The notes: generated by a model not told the origin, from the sequence alone. Shown: positions 54,273-63,149, counted from the stretch's first letter. The stretch is DNA of 64,000 nucleotides from Lysinibacillus pakistanensis (GCF_030123245.1 NZ_CP126101.1:2850501-2914500), one strand, 5' to 3'. Translations and numbers: made by a program.

Positions 54273-54388
54273 TGTTCTCCACCGTCCTTTATTATCATAG
54301 ATGTCATTTCACATGCGTGTTTGTTCTGAAAAATAGAGATTTCTACTTACATGATAGAATAATAGATTATACCAAAAAATAGTAAAAA

Positions 54389-54940
54389 TCAACTAGTTTT
54401 TGTGATTGAAAATTTCTTCATCAATATGCTTCGGTAGCTTGGATCAGCTGCATATTGTTGAATAGTTTGTTCATGTTTTGTTAAAAATTCTTCAACGATT
54501 TTTTCCTCAAAAAAATCATTTCCATGTGGTAACGTCGGCAAAAGAGACTCCATTTCAGTTATCAGCTCATCTCTAGGAACCTCATATAATTCTCCATCGA
54601 TTTCAAAGCCATAGCCCTGTGCATTTGGAACTAAAATTGCACCCATCATCGCATTATAAACCAATGCTTTCTCTTTTGATGTGGAAGAAGAAAACCAAAT
54701 ATTTAAAGCCTCATTGTCATTTCGATAAATGACACGTAATACCTCCCCTCTTAAATCAAAATGGTCAACTGTATCCCCATGCATGAATACAGTATTTGCT
54801 ATTTTACTGACCTTCATATGATCCCCCACATATGTGCCGATAAAAGGCTCCCAAGTAGCCTTCTCTTTTTTGGGTGCCTCTGTGGTGCATCCTACTAATA
54901 AGACGATTGTTAGGACTAAAAAAGTTACTAATTTTTTCAT
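54389..54940 (-). CDS. Lipoprotein, unknown function
   Basis: 183 residues: signal MKKLVTFLVLTIVLLVGC with lipobox LVGC. The rest has WEPFIGTYVGDHMKVSKIAN and repeated beta strands, and a helical end. It is 12 bp after the D,D-carboxypeptidase gene (same operon), suggesting a role at the cell envelope. Family not recognised. Confidence 0.75.
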   Translation of the reverse strand: MKKLVTFLVLTIVLLVGCTTEAPKKEKATWEPFIGTYVGDHMKVSKIANTVFMHGDTVDHFDLRGEVLRVIYRNDNEALNIWFSSSTSKEKALVYNAMMGAILVPNAQGYGFEIDGELYEVPRDELITEMESLLPTLPHGNDFFEEKIVEEFLTKHEQTIQQYAADPSYRSILMKKFSITKTS

Positions 54941-54952
54941 GTTTTTTTCCTC

Positions 54953-55789
54953 CTATAGTGCTTCATATGCTGTAAGTGCATCTTCAATATGCTGTGGTGG
55001 CGTCCATGCTTGCCCTGCTGCATTCGTTGTAATGAAGAGATAACGCTTACCATTTTTTTCGATAATAGATGCTAAGCAAAGACCCGCTTCAGGCGTGTAG
55101 CCCGTTTTCCCTCCTACGATTGCCCCATCTGCTTCAGCTATTTTCATAAAAAGCGAACTCGATATTGTCAGTTCATTTGGGACATGTGTTATATAGCTTT
55201 TTGAGGTTAAAATTTGATAAAAGGTTGGATTTTCAATAGCATAACGAAATAGTTTACTAAGATCACGCACACTTGAAACATGCGCATCATCATGTAGTCC
55301 ACTGGCATTAACAAAATGTGTATTATCCATCTTCAATTCCTGTGCCTTATTATTCATAAGTGTCACAAAAGCTTCTTCACTGCCTGCCATAGCATCTGCC
55401 AATGTTCCTGTAGCATCTGCTCCAGAGGCTAGCAGTGTACCATATAATAAATCCTCCATCGTTACAAAATCACCTGCCTTAAAACCTGCCATAGAAGCAT
55501 TTTGTGCAGTAAATTTTGTAATGGTTTGTGGTTCAACAATGGTTTGCTTTTGAAGATTGACACTCCCCTCAATAGCCACAATTGCTGTCATAATTTTCGT
55601 TAATGAGGCTGGATATATAATGGCATCTGCATTTTTTTCATATAAGACATCCCCTTTTTCGTTCAGCAGCAACGCATTTTTACTATGTAATGTAGGTAGC
55701 TCTATTTGTGTATTTTCCGAAGTGTTATCAAGATAATAAAAAAGGAAAGCTGCCACACAGATACAACAAAATAAGACAAATTTTTTCAT
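54953..55789 (-). CDS. D-alanyl-D-alanine carboxypeptidase (S11)
   Basis: 278 residues with an N-terminal membrane anchor and a PBP5/DacF-type domain: IYPASLTKIMTAIVA (SxxK), LASGADATG (SxN-like position, here SGAD), VGGKTGYTPEAG (KTG). It trims pentapeptides in peptidoglycan. The C-terminal beta domain of DacA is missing. ATG at 55789 follows GGGGGGC; the frame extends upstream without a start signal. Operon with the lipoprotein gene. Confidence 0.9.
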   Translation of the reverse strand: MKKFVLFCCICVAAFLFYYLDNTSENTQIELPTLHSKNALLLNEKGDVLYEKNADAIIYPASLTKIMTAIVAIEGSVNLQKQTIVEPQTITKFTAQNASMAGFKAGDFVTMEDLLYGTLLASGADATGTLADAMAGSEEAFVTLMNNKAQELKMDNTHFVNASGLHDDAHVSSVRDLSKLFRYAIENPTFYQILTSKSYITHVPNELTISSSLFMKIAEADGAIVGGKTGYTPEAGLCLASIIEKNGKRYLFITTNAAGQAWTPPQHIEDALTAYEAL

Positions 55790-55878
55790 AAAAAAACGCC
55801 CCCCACACATTATAATAGGAGGCAATTCTGAATATTCCTGTAGGTAATTTATGAAGAATTTCTTAAGATACGACCTAA

Positions 55879-56013
55879 TCAATTTCGCCTTGGCGTAATT
55901 ACGTCCTGTTCCGCTATTTCAGTAGGTGTTTGGACACCCACTGAAAAGGAACCCAAACCGCATTCATCTTACCACCTGTAGAGGTGGGAGTCTTCTGCTT
56001 AATGAAGATAAAA
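55879..56013. repeat. Intergenic repeat family R, member 3
   Basis: Starts TCAATTTCGCCTTGGCGTAA and ends TTAATGAAGATAAAAA. It contains CAGTAGGTGT...ACACCCACTG and CCACCTGTAGAGGTGGGAG hairpins; the second, with TCTTCTGC after it, resembles right ends of IS200/IS605-type elements. Its right end overlaps the last codons of the histidine-phosphatase pseudogene. Confidence 0.8.
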
Positions 56014-56617
56014 ATCATCAAAATCTGAATAAATCGTGGTAATGGTGTTATTTGATAATTTAAAGAACATATCCTGTGATACTGCTAGCTTTAAGGCATC
56101 TTCTCTTCCTAAGCCAGTATAAAGCCCACGTAAAATGCGTCCTGTTAAGCCATGTGAAATCGCAATTACTTTTGGTTCGCGCTGTATCTCCTCTAGCCAA
56201 TCACTTATTCTACTTGTAACAGCTTCATAGGTTTCTCCATTTGGTGCATGAAAATACCAGCTATAAATGTCTTCTTTGTGAAAGCGTTTTGGCCAATTAC
56301 TTTCAATTTCAGACGTTGTTAGTCCTGCCCATTTGACCGACAGCGAGTTCAGCTAATCGTTTGTCCTGCTGAACATTTTGAACATCATATCCTATTGTTT
56401 CACAGATAATCTCAGCACTTTGCATGGCTCTTCCCAATGGGCTCGATACAATTTTCCAATCTTGAGGATTGCCAATGATACTTTTTAGCATACGCGCATT
56501 TTGCTGTACTTGCTGAATGCCAGCTTCAGTTAAAGGGGAATCAAGCTCACCTTGGTAACGACCCTGTAAATTAAATTCTGTTTCACCATGGCGAAATAGG
56601 TAAATCGTTTGACTCAT
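55999..56617 (-). pseudogene. Histidine phosphatase (PhoE-like), one frameshift
   Basis: The first frame reads YLFRHGETEFNLQGRYQGEL (catalytic RHGE), ...IVSSPLGRAMQSAEI, and KRLAELAVGQ. An extra A near 56327 shifts it to a short wrong end. Removing the base continues WAGLTTSEIESNWPKRFHKE, PNGETYEAVTSRI and KVIAISHGLTGRILRG (second catalytic His) to the stop at 55999. The whole protein would be about 205 residues. Either a recent pseudogene or a sequencing indel. Confidence 0.8.
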
Positions 56618-56639
56618 TCTGATTTCCTCCTATGTATTC

Positions 56640-57062
56640 TTAAAATAACAGAATAATATAGGTTAAGCCCAAGAACAAGCATAATGGACTGTATATCCAA
56701 GTATCATATCGAGCAAACTGAGAATGCTTTATTTTCTTAAAAAATCCTAGATAGTTAAAATCACCAATAGCTCGAATCATAAAAACGGTAGCGCATACTA
56801 TACTTCCAATCTTAGTAAGAGTATTTGTCTGAAGGCTCTCTAAGTAACCCGCTTGAAAAATTAGCATGGAACTAGCCAGCAAAATTAGAACAGCAACAAG
56901 TATGGTCCCAAGCTTTCTTGGCTTAAAAATAGGCTGTTGCTCTCCCTTTTTTACCGGAATGACTGCTGCTGTTCCCCAACGACCTCCAAAAGCCCAATAA
57001 ATATGAAGCACACTGATAAACCACAGAAGACCAATTGCTATAAATGTTATTACTGTTGTCAT
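56640..57062 (-). CDS. DUF3995 membrane protein
   Basis: 140 residues with four membrane segments: ITFIAIGLLWFISVLHIYWA, GTILVAVLILLASSMLIFQA, GSIVCATVFMIRAIGDFNYL and IYSPLCLFLGLTYIILLF. The HIYWAFGG and RAIGDFNYLGFFKK signatures identify DUF3995. ATG at 57062 fits the AGAAGG site. The TetR gene is just upstream on the same strand. Confidence 0.85.
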   Translation of the reverse strand: MTTVITFIAIGLLWFISVLHIYWAFGGRWGTAAVIPVKKGEQQPIFKPRKLGTILVAVLILLASSMLIFQAGYLESLQTNTLTKIGSIVCATVFMIRAIGDFNYLGFFKKIKHSQFARYDTWIYSPLCLFLGLTYIILLF

Positions 57063-57164
57063 GGTTACCTTCTTCTCCTCCATCATAACTTAATAAAACA
57101 TTCACTACCGTATGTTATAGTGTAAAAGTAGTCCCTAATAAGGGTTTACACCATATTAGGGACC

Positions 57165-57680
57165 TTAGTGAATATGCATTAATAGCCTTAGCATTTTTTC
57201 AATCTCAAAATGGGGATTTGCTTCAAACCTTGTCATCCACCCCACATACGTCAAATAGGCAAGTCTTGCGCGATCTAATGATTCAACATCATCCATGCCC
57301 ATTTTTCGATATAATTTTGCCACACAGGCAATTCTCTGCTCTTCAATATCGACTAATCTTGCTGCAACAGCCAAATCATATTTAGCCCATGCATAAATGC
57401 CAATCTCTATTTTTTTATCTCTGCTAAAGCTAATACGTAGCAGCTGTTCCAACGTAGCCTGCTCCTGCTCCATACTTTGAACAATCTGCTTTGTTGCATG
57501 TATTTCCCAATAATCAAGCATTGCATCCAACAGCTCTTGATGATCACGAAAATAATGGTAAAAGCTACCTTTGCTAATCTTTAGTAAGCGGGCAAGTGCT
57601 TCGATTCGAACTTTATGTATTCCTGCATCAGCTAGTTGTTGTAAGCCAGCCTTAATCCAATCTTCCCTTGTTAGTTGCAT
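57165..57680 (-). CDS. TetR-family regulator
   Basis: About 171 residues: RIEALARLLKISKGSFYHYF is the TetR helix-turn-helix, followed by a helical ligand domain with EIGIYAWAKYDLAVAA and YLTYVGWM. The ATG at 57680 (MQLTRED) has GGAGAA 6 bp upstream; an ATG two codons earlier is too close. Inverted repeats before this gene and before the DUF3995 gene suggest it controls both. Confidence 0.88.
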   Translation of the reverse strand: MQLTREDWIKAGLQQLADAGIHKVRIEALARLLKISKGSFYHYFRDHQELLDAMLDYWEIHATKQIVQSMEQEQATLEQLLRISFSRDKKIEIGIYAWAKYDLAVAARLVDIEEQRIACVAKLYRKMGMDDVESLDRARLAYLTYVGWMTRFEANPHFEIEKMLRLLMHIH

Positions 57681-57698
57681 AGTCATTTCTCCATAAAA

Positions 57699-57712
57699 AT
57701 ACGATAGCGTAT
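57699..57712. promoter_or_regulatory. TetR operator candidate
   Basis: ATACGATAGCGTAT (ATACG-4-CGTAT) is 19 bp before the TetR start. A related half-site, CCGTATGTTATAG, lies at 57108-57120 before the DUF3995 gene. Confidence 0.6.
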
Positions 57713-57751
57713 GTTTTGTGTTAGATTACTACTTTTCTTATTACTTGTCAA

Positions 57752-57868
57752 TTATTCGGTTGGTTTATTTTTGAGAATTTTCATGCTATTACTGACTGTA
57801 ATATTGATAGTTAATACCCTTGGTAAAATACAAGCACCTACTAAAATAATTGTCACAAGCTTTTTCAT
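57752..57868 (-). CDS. 38-residue hydrophobic peptide
   Basis: MKKLVTIILVGACILPRVLT and a short basic tail. AAGGGGATGG precedes the ATG at 57868. Could be a small secreted or membrane peptide, or the surviving start of a lipoprotein gene. Confidence 0.4.
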   Translation of the reverse strand: MKKLVTIILVGACILPRVLTINITVSNSMKILKNKPTE

Positions 57869-57893
57869 TTGCCATCCCCTTTTTTATTTAAAT

Positions 57894-57925
57894 GACCAAA
57901 GTACTTACTATAAGCTACTTTGGTC
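57894..57925 (-). terminator. Terminator of MORN-AAA gene
   Basis: GACCAAAGTA / TACTTTGGTC stem just after the stop. Confidence 0.6.
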
Positions 57926-57935
57926 CTTATCATTA

Positions 57936-59624
57936 TCAAAATGTATTATCAAATAGATTTTCTGTAATACCAAGTAAAATATCATCCTCTGCAAATGTCA
58001 TAAGCTCTTGCTTGGTAATTTTGTTTTGCTGAATTAGACGATTTGATTGGATGGTTACTAGCTTTTCGAATAAATTTCGAATATATCGCCCATTTGAAAA
58101 ATTAGGAATCGACTCAATCGGAATTTTGTGAAGTTGATCTCTCATATGGTTTGCAAATGCTTCTTCATATTGATAATCATTGTTTTTACATAGCATAGCA
58201 AAAATATCATAAAGTTCCTCTGTGCTAAAATTATCAAATTGTACAAAATGATTAAAGCGTGATTTAAAGCCTGGGTTAGCTAATAAAAATTCCTCCATCA
58301 GCTCTGTATATCCCGCAACAATAACAACTAAATCATCCCGTAGATCCTCCATTGCCTTTAATAGGCTATCAATTGCTTCCTTCCCAAATGCATCTTGTTT
58401 ATCATTAACCAGCGAATAGGCCTCATCGATAAAAAGCACGCCGCCTTTTGCCTTATTGACTACTTCCTGTACCTTTAGAGCTGTCTGACCAACATAACCT
58501 GCAACTAAGCCCGCACGATCTGTTTCTACAAAATGGCCGCTTGAAAGAACGCCGAGATGCTTATAAATTTGACCAATAATTCGAGCAACTGTTGTTTTCC
58601 CTGTACCGGGATTACCAGAGAAGACAAGATGATAGGTTATTGGGAAGCTTGTTAATCCATGATCGACACGTAAGCTTTGAATTTTAATAAAGTTAATGAG
58701 GTTATGTAATTCCTTCTTAGCATTTGGAAGTCCAACAAGATTATCTAATTGCTGTTGTAATTTCTCAATTTCTCGCTCAATTTCCGGTGTTATTCGTAAC
58801 CGTTCTCCATTAATAAACTCACCGCTATAAATAATCTTGCCATTTTCATTAAAATAATCTCCGCGGCCATGCTTTTCTCCATTTACAAGCTCGCCGATAT
58901 AGCACGCCTGTCCACTAGCATAATAAAGAGTACCATGCCCTGTCATAGCATCCTCTTTAAATTGGCCCTCTGCCTCAAGCACGCCTAGTCTTGAGTAGAT
59001 CTTTCCCTTGCCATGCTTTGTGTCCTCGAAGAAATACCCTTCGTATTGAAGTGTAGATACCCCACTCGCCAGCTCCTCTGCACTTGGTGTCTCAGGTGCA
59101 TAGTAAAGCTTGCCTGCCCCCTGCATATGATTCCATATAAAATCACCTTCATATTGTAAAAAGCCGTTTGGATAATATTGTTTCCCTTTTCCTTTCTTCA
59201 TGCCATGGACAAAATCGCCTTCATATTGTGGCTGATCTAAATGGGGATACTGTGCTCGTAACTCCAGAAATGGAGCAATCAAATCTTCCTCATAATATAA
59301 AATCCCATAACCATCCATTAAATCATTACGAAAATGACCCTCGTAATAAATATGTCCATCTTTATATAAAATGCCATTTCCTTGCTTTTTGTTTTGAATA
59401 AATTCACCTTGGTAAATCATTTGACCTTTTAAATACATAATGCCATTTCCCTGCTTCATGTGATTGGCAAATTCACCCTCGAATAATAGTTCCCCGTCTT
59501 GATCGAATAATGTCCCCTTACCATCATAAATGTCATGTCCAAAATCGTTTTTTTTCACACCACCACGATACATTACTGTGCCGTCAGAATAATATAGCTC
59601 TTTTTCTTCATAATTATGTGTCAT
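57936..59624 (-). CDS. MORN-repeat/AAA+ (CbxX/SpoVK-type) fusion protein
   Basis: 562 residues in two halves. Residues about 20-270 hold nine MORN-type repeats (GKGTLFDQDGELLFEGEF, GNGIMYLKGQMIYQGEF, GKGKQYYPNGFLQYEGDF and so on), beta-hairpins that often bind membranes or proteins. After a short coiled linker comes a CbxX/CfxQ/SpoVK-type AAA+ domain: LVFSGNPGTGKTTVARIIG (Walker A), GGVLFIDEAYSL (Walker B), VVIVAGY (sensor 1), NPGFKSRFNHFVQF (Arg finger) and GRYIRNLFEKLV (sensor 2). The ATG at 59624 follows GGATGGC. The AAA+ family remodels proteins; the target here is unknown. It is monocistronic. Confidence 0.88.
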   Translation of the reverse strand: MTHNYEEKELYYSDGTVMYRGGVKKNDFGHDIYDGKGTLFDQDGELLFEGEFANHMKQGNGIMYLKGQMIYQGEFIQNKKQGNGILYKDGHIYYEGHFRNDLMDGYGILYYEEDLIAPFLELRAQYPHLDQPQYEGDFVHGMKKGKGKQYYPNGFLQYEGDFIWNHMQGAGKLYYAPETPSAEELASGVSTLQYEGYFFEDTKHGKGKIYSRLGVLEAEGQFKEDAMTGHGTLYYASGQACYIGELVNGEKHGRGDYFNENGKIIYSGEFINGERLRITPEIEREIEKLQQQLDNLVGLPNAKKELHNLINFIKIQSLRVDHGLTSFPITYHLVFSGNPGTGKTTVARIIGQIYKHLGVLSSGHFVETDRAGLVAGYVGQTALKVQEVVNKAKGGVLFIDEAYSLVNDKQDAFGKEAIDSLLKAMEDLRDDLVVIVAGYTELMEEFLLANPGFKSRFNHFVQFDNFSTEELYDIFAMLCKNNDYQYEEAFANHMRDQLHKIPIESIPNFSNGRYIRNLFEKLVTIQSNRLIQQNKITKQELMTFAEDDILLGITENLFDNTF

Positions 59625-59718
59625 TTTATTGCCATCCTTTATCAATTCAGTATATGCTCAATTATAGCGTGGAAAAGTATACATATGTGCGAATTTTTTG
59701 AATTTAAGGAGTTTTTAC

Positions 59719-60150
59719 ATGAAAAAAAGATACAAACTACTAATTGGTATCCTTCTACCTCTTATCATCCTTTTCGTTTCAACATTATTAATAACGCGAG
59801 ATTCAACTTTTGATAAGGAGGTAATAGAACGTCTTGATATTAATCAAGTAAATGAAATTGAAATTATTCGTGGCTCAGATGAAAAAACCATTACGATAAC
59901 CGATGCCTCTCTTATTCATCAAATTATGGAACAATTTAACGGCCAACCACTTCGTAAAATACGCTTCAATAAATCTGAAGATGACGAGGTTTATTGGTTA
60001 ACGTTACACATAAATGATGAACGTGAAATAGGTTTACGCTTAGATAATTCGAAGAATTTACTTGTTTATTTATATGAAGAAAACTATATGAAAGATTACA
60101 AATTTTTAGGGGATTTACAGTTAAGCTTTATTGAAGAACTATTTCAATAA
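59719..60150 (+). CDS. Membrane-anchored hypothetical protein
   Basis: 143 residues: N-terminal anchor YKLLIGILLPLIILFVSTLL, then an exported alpha/beta domain (IDINQVNEIEIIRGSDEKTI-like segment, YWLTLHINDEREIGLRL, YLYEENYMKDYKFLG). It looks like the small extracytoplasmic domains of many Bacillaceae proteins. The ATG at 59719 has AAGGAG upstream. Confidence 0.7.
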   Translation: MKKRYKLLIGILLPLIILFVSTLLITRDSTFDKEVIERLDINQVNEIEIIRGSDEKTITITDASLIHQIMEQFNGQPLRKIRFNKSEDDEVYWLTLHINDEREIGLRLDNSKNLLVYLYEENYMKDYKFLGDLQLSFIEELFQ

Positions 60151-60165
60151 TTATTATAAACATCT

Positions 60166-60205
60166 AAATCCGCTTCGTCTTTTAGAAGATTTAGCGGATT
60201 TTTTC
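60166..60205. terminator. Bidirectional terminator
   Basis: AAATCCGCT...AGCGGATTT hairpin with a T6 run between convergent genes. Confidence 0.75.
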
Positions 60206-60223
60206 CTATCGATGAGTGTTGAA

Positions 60224-61201
60224 TTATATATAGCGATAATTTTGCTGCATTGAATGAATGGTTTCAATCATTTCCTCTCTTAGCTCAATTGGCTCTATTA
60301 CTTCAATATTTGCGCCTTGACTAAGCAGCCACATTTTAATGCCGCGTCCAAAAACCTCTGCCTCAAATAAATAGTGTCCATCTTTATTGGATAATATTTT
60401 AGCTGTTGGTAGACGATCTAATACAGCCTGTGGAGATGAGCCATTAAAGATAAATTTAATATGCATGAGCTCACCAGCATGCATAAATTGAATACGCTTG
60501 CGGAATTCCCCCTCCTGAAAACGTTCAGCATAGGGTATTTTAAATTTTTTATCCAGCTCCAACAGATGCTGTATACGGTCGACTCGGTAGACAATGGGCA
60601 AATCCCTCTCATGCTTACTATCATAGGCAATTAAATAAAAATAGTACTCAGAGAAAATAACAGCAAGTGGTTTTACTATTTTTACCACAGGGATTGTTTC
60701 TCCTTCACACAAATAATCAATTTGAATTGTTTTCTTTTTTTGAATGGCCTCTGAGAGATTCCAAATTACCTGAAGTAAGGACTTCCGATGATTTAAATCT
60801 ACATATAAATGCTTTTCGTTTAAGATAATATTATGGATAAGCTCTTGTTTATCAGCCGCAACAGTCGAAATAAGCTTATCTATAATCTCACTCATTTCAG
60901 ATTTTAAAAACGCTCTTGATTCAATAAGAATTTTGACTATTGCTAAAACTTGCTCTTTCGATAAAATATTTTCTCCGATATTTGTTAGCTTATAGACCTT
61001 TTCTGCTCGCACATATTCTAAATGACAGTTCAATTTAGCCTTTTCAATATACGTTCGTATTTGATCCAGATCGCGTTGTATGGTTTTTTCACCAACTTGA
61101 TGTGTAAATGCCTCTTGTTTTTTATTTATTCCTTGACCATCCATCAATCTATCAAACATAGAAATGACGCGATAGCCTTTATTTTGTTGTGAATCTACCA
61201 T
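60224..61201 (-). CDS. WYL-domain regulator (YafY-like)
   Basis: 325 residues. An N-terminal winged helix (GYRVISMFDRLMDGQGINKK, GEKTIQRDLDQIRTYIE), then a WYL domain (TIQIDYLCEGET, KPLAVIFSEYYFYLIAYDSK, YRVDRIQHLLEL) and a WCX-like C-terminus (IKMWLLSQGANIEVIEPIEL). The W of the name triad is replaced by F/S here. WYL proteins sense nucleic-acid or nucleotide ligands and often regulate defence or DNA-damage genes. The ATG at 61201 has AGAGTGGG upstream. Confidence 0.87.
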   Translation of the reverse strand: MVDSQQNKGYRVISMFDRLMDGQGINKKQEAFTHQVGEKTIQRDLDQIRTYIEKAKLNCHLEYVRAEKVYKLTNIGENILSKEQVLAIVKILIESRAFLKSEMSEIIDKLISTVAADKQELIHNIILNEKHLYVDLNHRKSLLQVIWNLSEAIQKKKTIQIDYLCEGETIPVVKIVKPLAVIFSEYYFYLIAYDSKHERDLPIVYRVDRIQHLLELDKKFKIPYAERFQEGEFRKRIQFMHAGELMHIKFIFNGSSPQAVLDRLPTAKILSNKDGHYLFEAEVFGRGIKMWLLSQGANIEVIEPIELREEMIETIHSMQQNYRYI

Positions 61202-61385
61202 ATATCCCACTCTTTCTTCATCATTACCTCTCTATTATACAAATTGAGTTGGACACTATTAGTCCTTTTCACTATAAAATTTCTATATTATTGCTATAAT
61301 TGGTACTATACTAATTTAACAAAAATTCGTCATACAACAGACTAAACAAACTATATTTTTGTCATAATTAAGGATATTTTTACAA

Positions 61386-61637
61386 TCAATTACGCCTTGG
61401 ATTAGCATAAAACATCTGCGGCTATGCTTTCGATACAAAAAATTTTTGTTGCTTCGCTTTCGCACAGATAAAACCGTGTTGCTGTCGCTTCGCTTTCGCA
61501 CAGTTAAAACCGTGTTGCTGTCGCTTCGCTTTCGCACAGTTAAAACCGTGTTGCTGTCGCTTTGCTTTCGCATAGATAAAACCGTGTTGCTGTCGCTTTG
61601 CTTTCGCACAGAAAGAATTGCTGAATGAAGATAAAAA
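61386..61637. repeat. Intergenic repeat family R, member 4, with minisatellite
   Basis: Starts TCAATTACGCCTTGG and ends GAATGAAGATAAAAAG, like members 2 and 3, and shares GCTTTCGATACAAAAAA with member 1. Its centre is a tandem array described separately. Confidence 0.8.
61463..61606. repeat. 36-bp tandem repeat, four full units plus partials
   Basis: Units of 36 bp beginning CACAGWTAAAACCGTG start at 61463, 61499, 61535 and 61571, with partial units on both sides. Differences are few (A/T, C/T). Because 36 is a multiple of three, all six frames stay open, producing apparent proteins such as repeated AKAKRQQHGF; none has a ribosome site. Confidence 0.9.
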
Positions 61638-61672
61638 GGACTCCAATCTCGTTGATTGAAGCCCTTCATTAT

Positions 61673-61990
61673 TTATTTCTTTAATTTTACGGCTGTTCCA
61701 TACGCTAATACCTCTGAGGTACCGTCCATTACAGATGATGTCGAAAATCTAACGCCTACAACGGCATCTGCGCCTAGTTTTTTGGCTTCTTCCTCCATTG
61801 CACTAGTTGCTATTTCTTGAGAACGGACAAGCATTTCTGCATACTCCTTCATTTCCCCACCAACAATATTACGAAGTCCTGCCATCATATCACGACCAAT
61901 ATTTCTTGATTGCACAGAATTACCTTTTACTAAGCCAATTGTTTCTACAATTTCCTTCCCTGCTACAGCATCTGTTGTTGAGAGTAGCAT
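61673..61990 (-). CDS. YbjQ (UPF0145) family protein
   Basis: 105 residues with the family pattern: TIGLVKGNSVQSRNIGRDMM, GLRNIVGGEMKEYAEML, REQA-like segment SQEIATSAMEEEAKKLGADA and VVGVRFSTSSVM. These proteins form pentamers; proposed roles in metal binding are unproven. GGAGGCAA precedes the ATG. It lies 12 bp after the deoxyribosyltransferase-like gene on the same strand. Confidence 0.92.
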   Translation of the reverse strand: MLLSTTDAVAGKEIVETIGLVKGNSVQSRNIGRDMMAGLRNIVGGEMKEYAEMLVRSQEIATSAMEEEAKKLGADAVVGVRFSTSSVMDGTSEVLAYGTAVKLKK

Positions 61991-62002
61991 ACAAATTGCC
62001 TC

Positions 62003-62482
62003 CTATTTGTTAAATTTTTGAATGGCTTTGACAGCTTCTTCAATGGAAGTTGTAATGATTCCATTGCGTTTTATCAAGCCTACTACAAATAAATTACGAT
62101 ATACAAACTGGTTTTCAATGCCGTCCCTTACAAGTGCCTCTATTTTTTGCATGTTATCCCTTCCCTGTTGGCGAACATCTGTAAAGACACCGATAATTGG
62201 TCGATTCAGCATTGCAAATGCACCAATTTCAGCCGCCACACCAGAATCAATCTCTACACCATCTAAAACAGCTACAAGTACATCACTTTTTTGCAGCATC
62301 TCTAAATCTGCTTGTGCAATGGCTAGACTATCCGCATAGGCTGTTTTATCATTAATGGCATCATTTTCCTGTGGCACATACAATTCAATACTTGATATTG
62401 CGTCTCTTATAGCCACAGCCAGTTGCTCATTTACTAAACGATCTCCTAATGAAAATAATCCATTTGCTAAGTATGCCTTCAT
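62003..62482 (-). CDS. Nucleoside 2-deoxyribosyltransferase-like protein
   Basis: 159 residues: MKAYLANGLFSLGDR (N-terminal strand and loop), VPQENDAINDKTAYAD, IAQADLEMLQKSDVLVAVLDG, DSGVAAEIGAFAML (catalytic Glu in the SGVAAEIG motif). This matches the NDT/YtoQ-like fold, which swaps or hydrolyses nucleoside bases. The ATG at 62482 has AGGAG upstream. Operon with YbjQ and GNAT genes. Confidence 0.87.
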   Translation of the reverse strand: MKAYLANGLFSLGDRLVNEQLAVAIRDAISSIELYVPQENDAINDKTAYADSLAIAQADLEMLQKSDVLVAVLDGVEIDSGVAAEIGAFAMLNRPIIGVFTDVRQQGRDNMQKIEALVRDGIENQFVYRNLFVVGLIKRNGIITTSIEEAVKAIQKFNK

Positions 62483-62492
62483 GTTAAAACTC

Positions 62493-62927
62493 CTATTCCA
62501 ATAATTTTTCAAATACTATTTTATGGCGACCTTTGTCATCAACAAATGTTGAAACAATATCAAATCCGTGTTTAAGATTTGTGATAAGCATTGCCTTTCG
62601 CTCATTTCTACCATATGTACGAACTTTTTTAAAGCCCATTGCCAAAATACATGCATGCTGCTGACGCATAAGCAAACTAGCAATTCCCTGACCACGCTTT
62701 GCTGCATGAACACCGCCTAGCCAGCTATAAAAAACACCATCTGGATGGATATAGCCCAGTTTAAAGCCAATAATACGTTGAGCCTCAATAGCCAATAAAC
62801 AAAGTAGGCCCTCTTTTCTTTCTAGCTTTTCTACTGGCAAATTAGCACCATCAAAGACATGTGCATGTATTTCCTGTAATTGGTTGATCCACTCATAAGG
62901 TACACCTTCAATCGTCATAATATGCAT
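62493..62927 (-). CDS. GNAT acetyltransferase
   Basis: 144 residues: CLLAIEAQRIIGFKLGYIHP, WLGGVHAAKRGQGIASLLMR (acetyl-CoA loop RGQGIA), VRTYGRNERKAMLITNLKHG. Substrate unknown. It precedes the deoxyribosyltransferase-like gene by 10 bp; the three genes to 61673 form an operon. AGGTGAAA lies before the ATG. Confidence 0.87.
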   Translation of the reverse strand: MHIMTIEGVPYEWINQLQEIHAHVFDGANLPVEKLERKEGLLCLLAIEAQRIIGFKLGYIHPDGVFYSWLGGVHAAKRGQGIASLLMRQQHACILAMGFKKVRTYGRNERKAMLITNLKHGFDIVSTFVDDKGRHKIVFEKLLE

Positions 62928-63149
62928 TTTTCATTTCACCTCTATCGTTAAATTATAACAAAATTAACATGCGATAGTGTTTCCTATGTCAGGTCCCTTA
63001 GAATCAATCTTTGTATTTTATCTGCTTCTAAAGCAATTAGCCTTCCTGTACTAATATGACTATTTTAACCATTTTTCAATTCTGCTATTTTCGTAACAAT
63101 TGGATTTCAGTATACTTGACATCATCACTCAAAGTAGGAGGAAATCCAA
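62928..63149. promoter_or_regulatory. Divergent promoter region
   Basis: The region between the GNAT operon and the rightmost gene holds AT-rich promoters for both; no clear operator is seen. Confidence 0.35.

Noticed and set aside
57165..57680. The TetR protein as FadR itself
   Set aside because: Its presumed operator (ATACG-N4-CGTAT) differs from the FadR-like site at 49618, and its neighbours are not fatty-acid genes.
61463..61606. CRISPR array
   Set aside because: The 36-bp units are directly adjacent without unique spacers, and no cas gene is present; it is a minisatellite.
61422..61646. Repetitive protein with AKAKRQQHGF repeats
   Set aside because: All six frames are open because the 36-bp unit is a multiple of three; there is no ribosome site.
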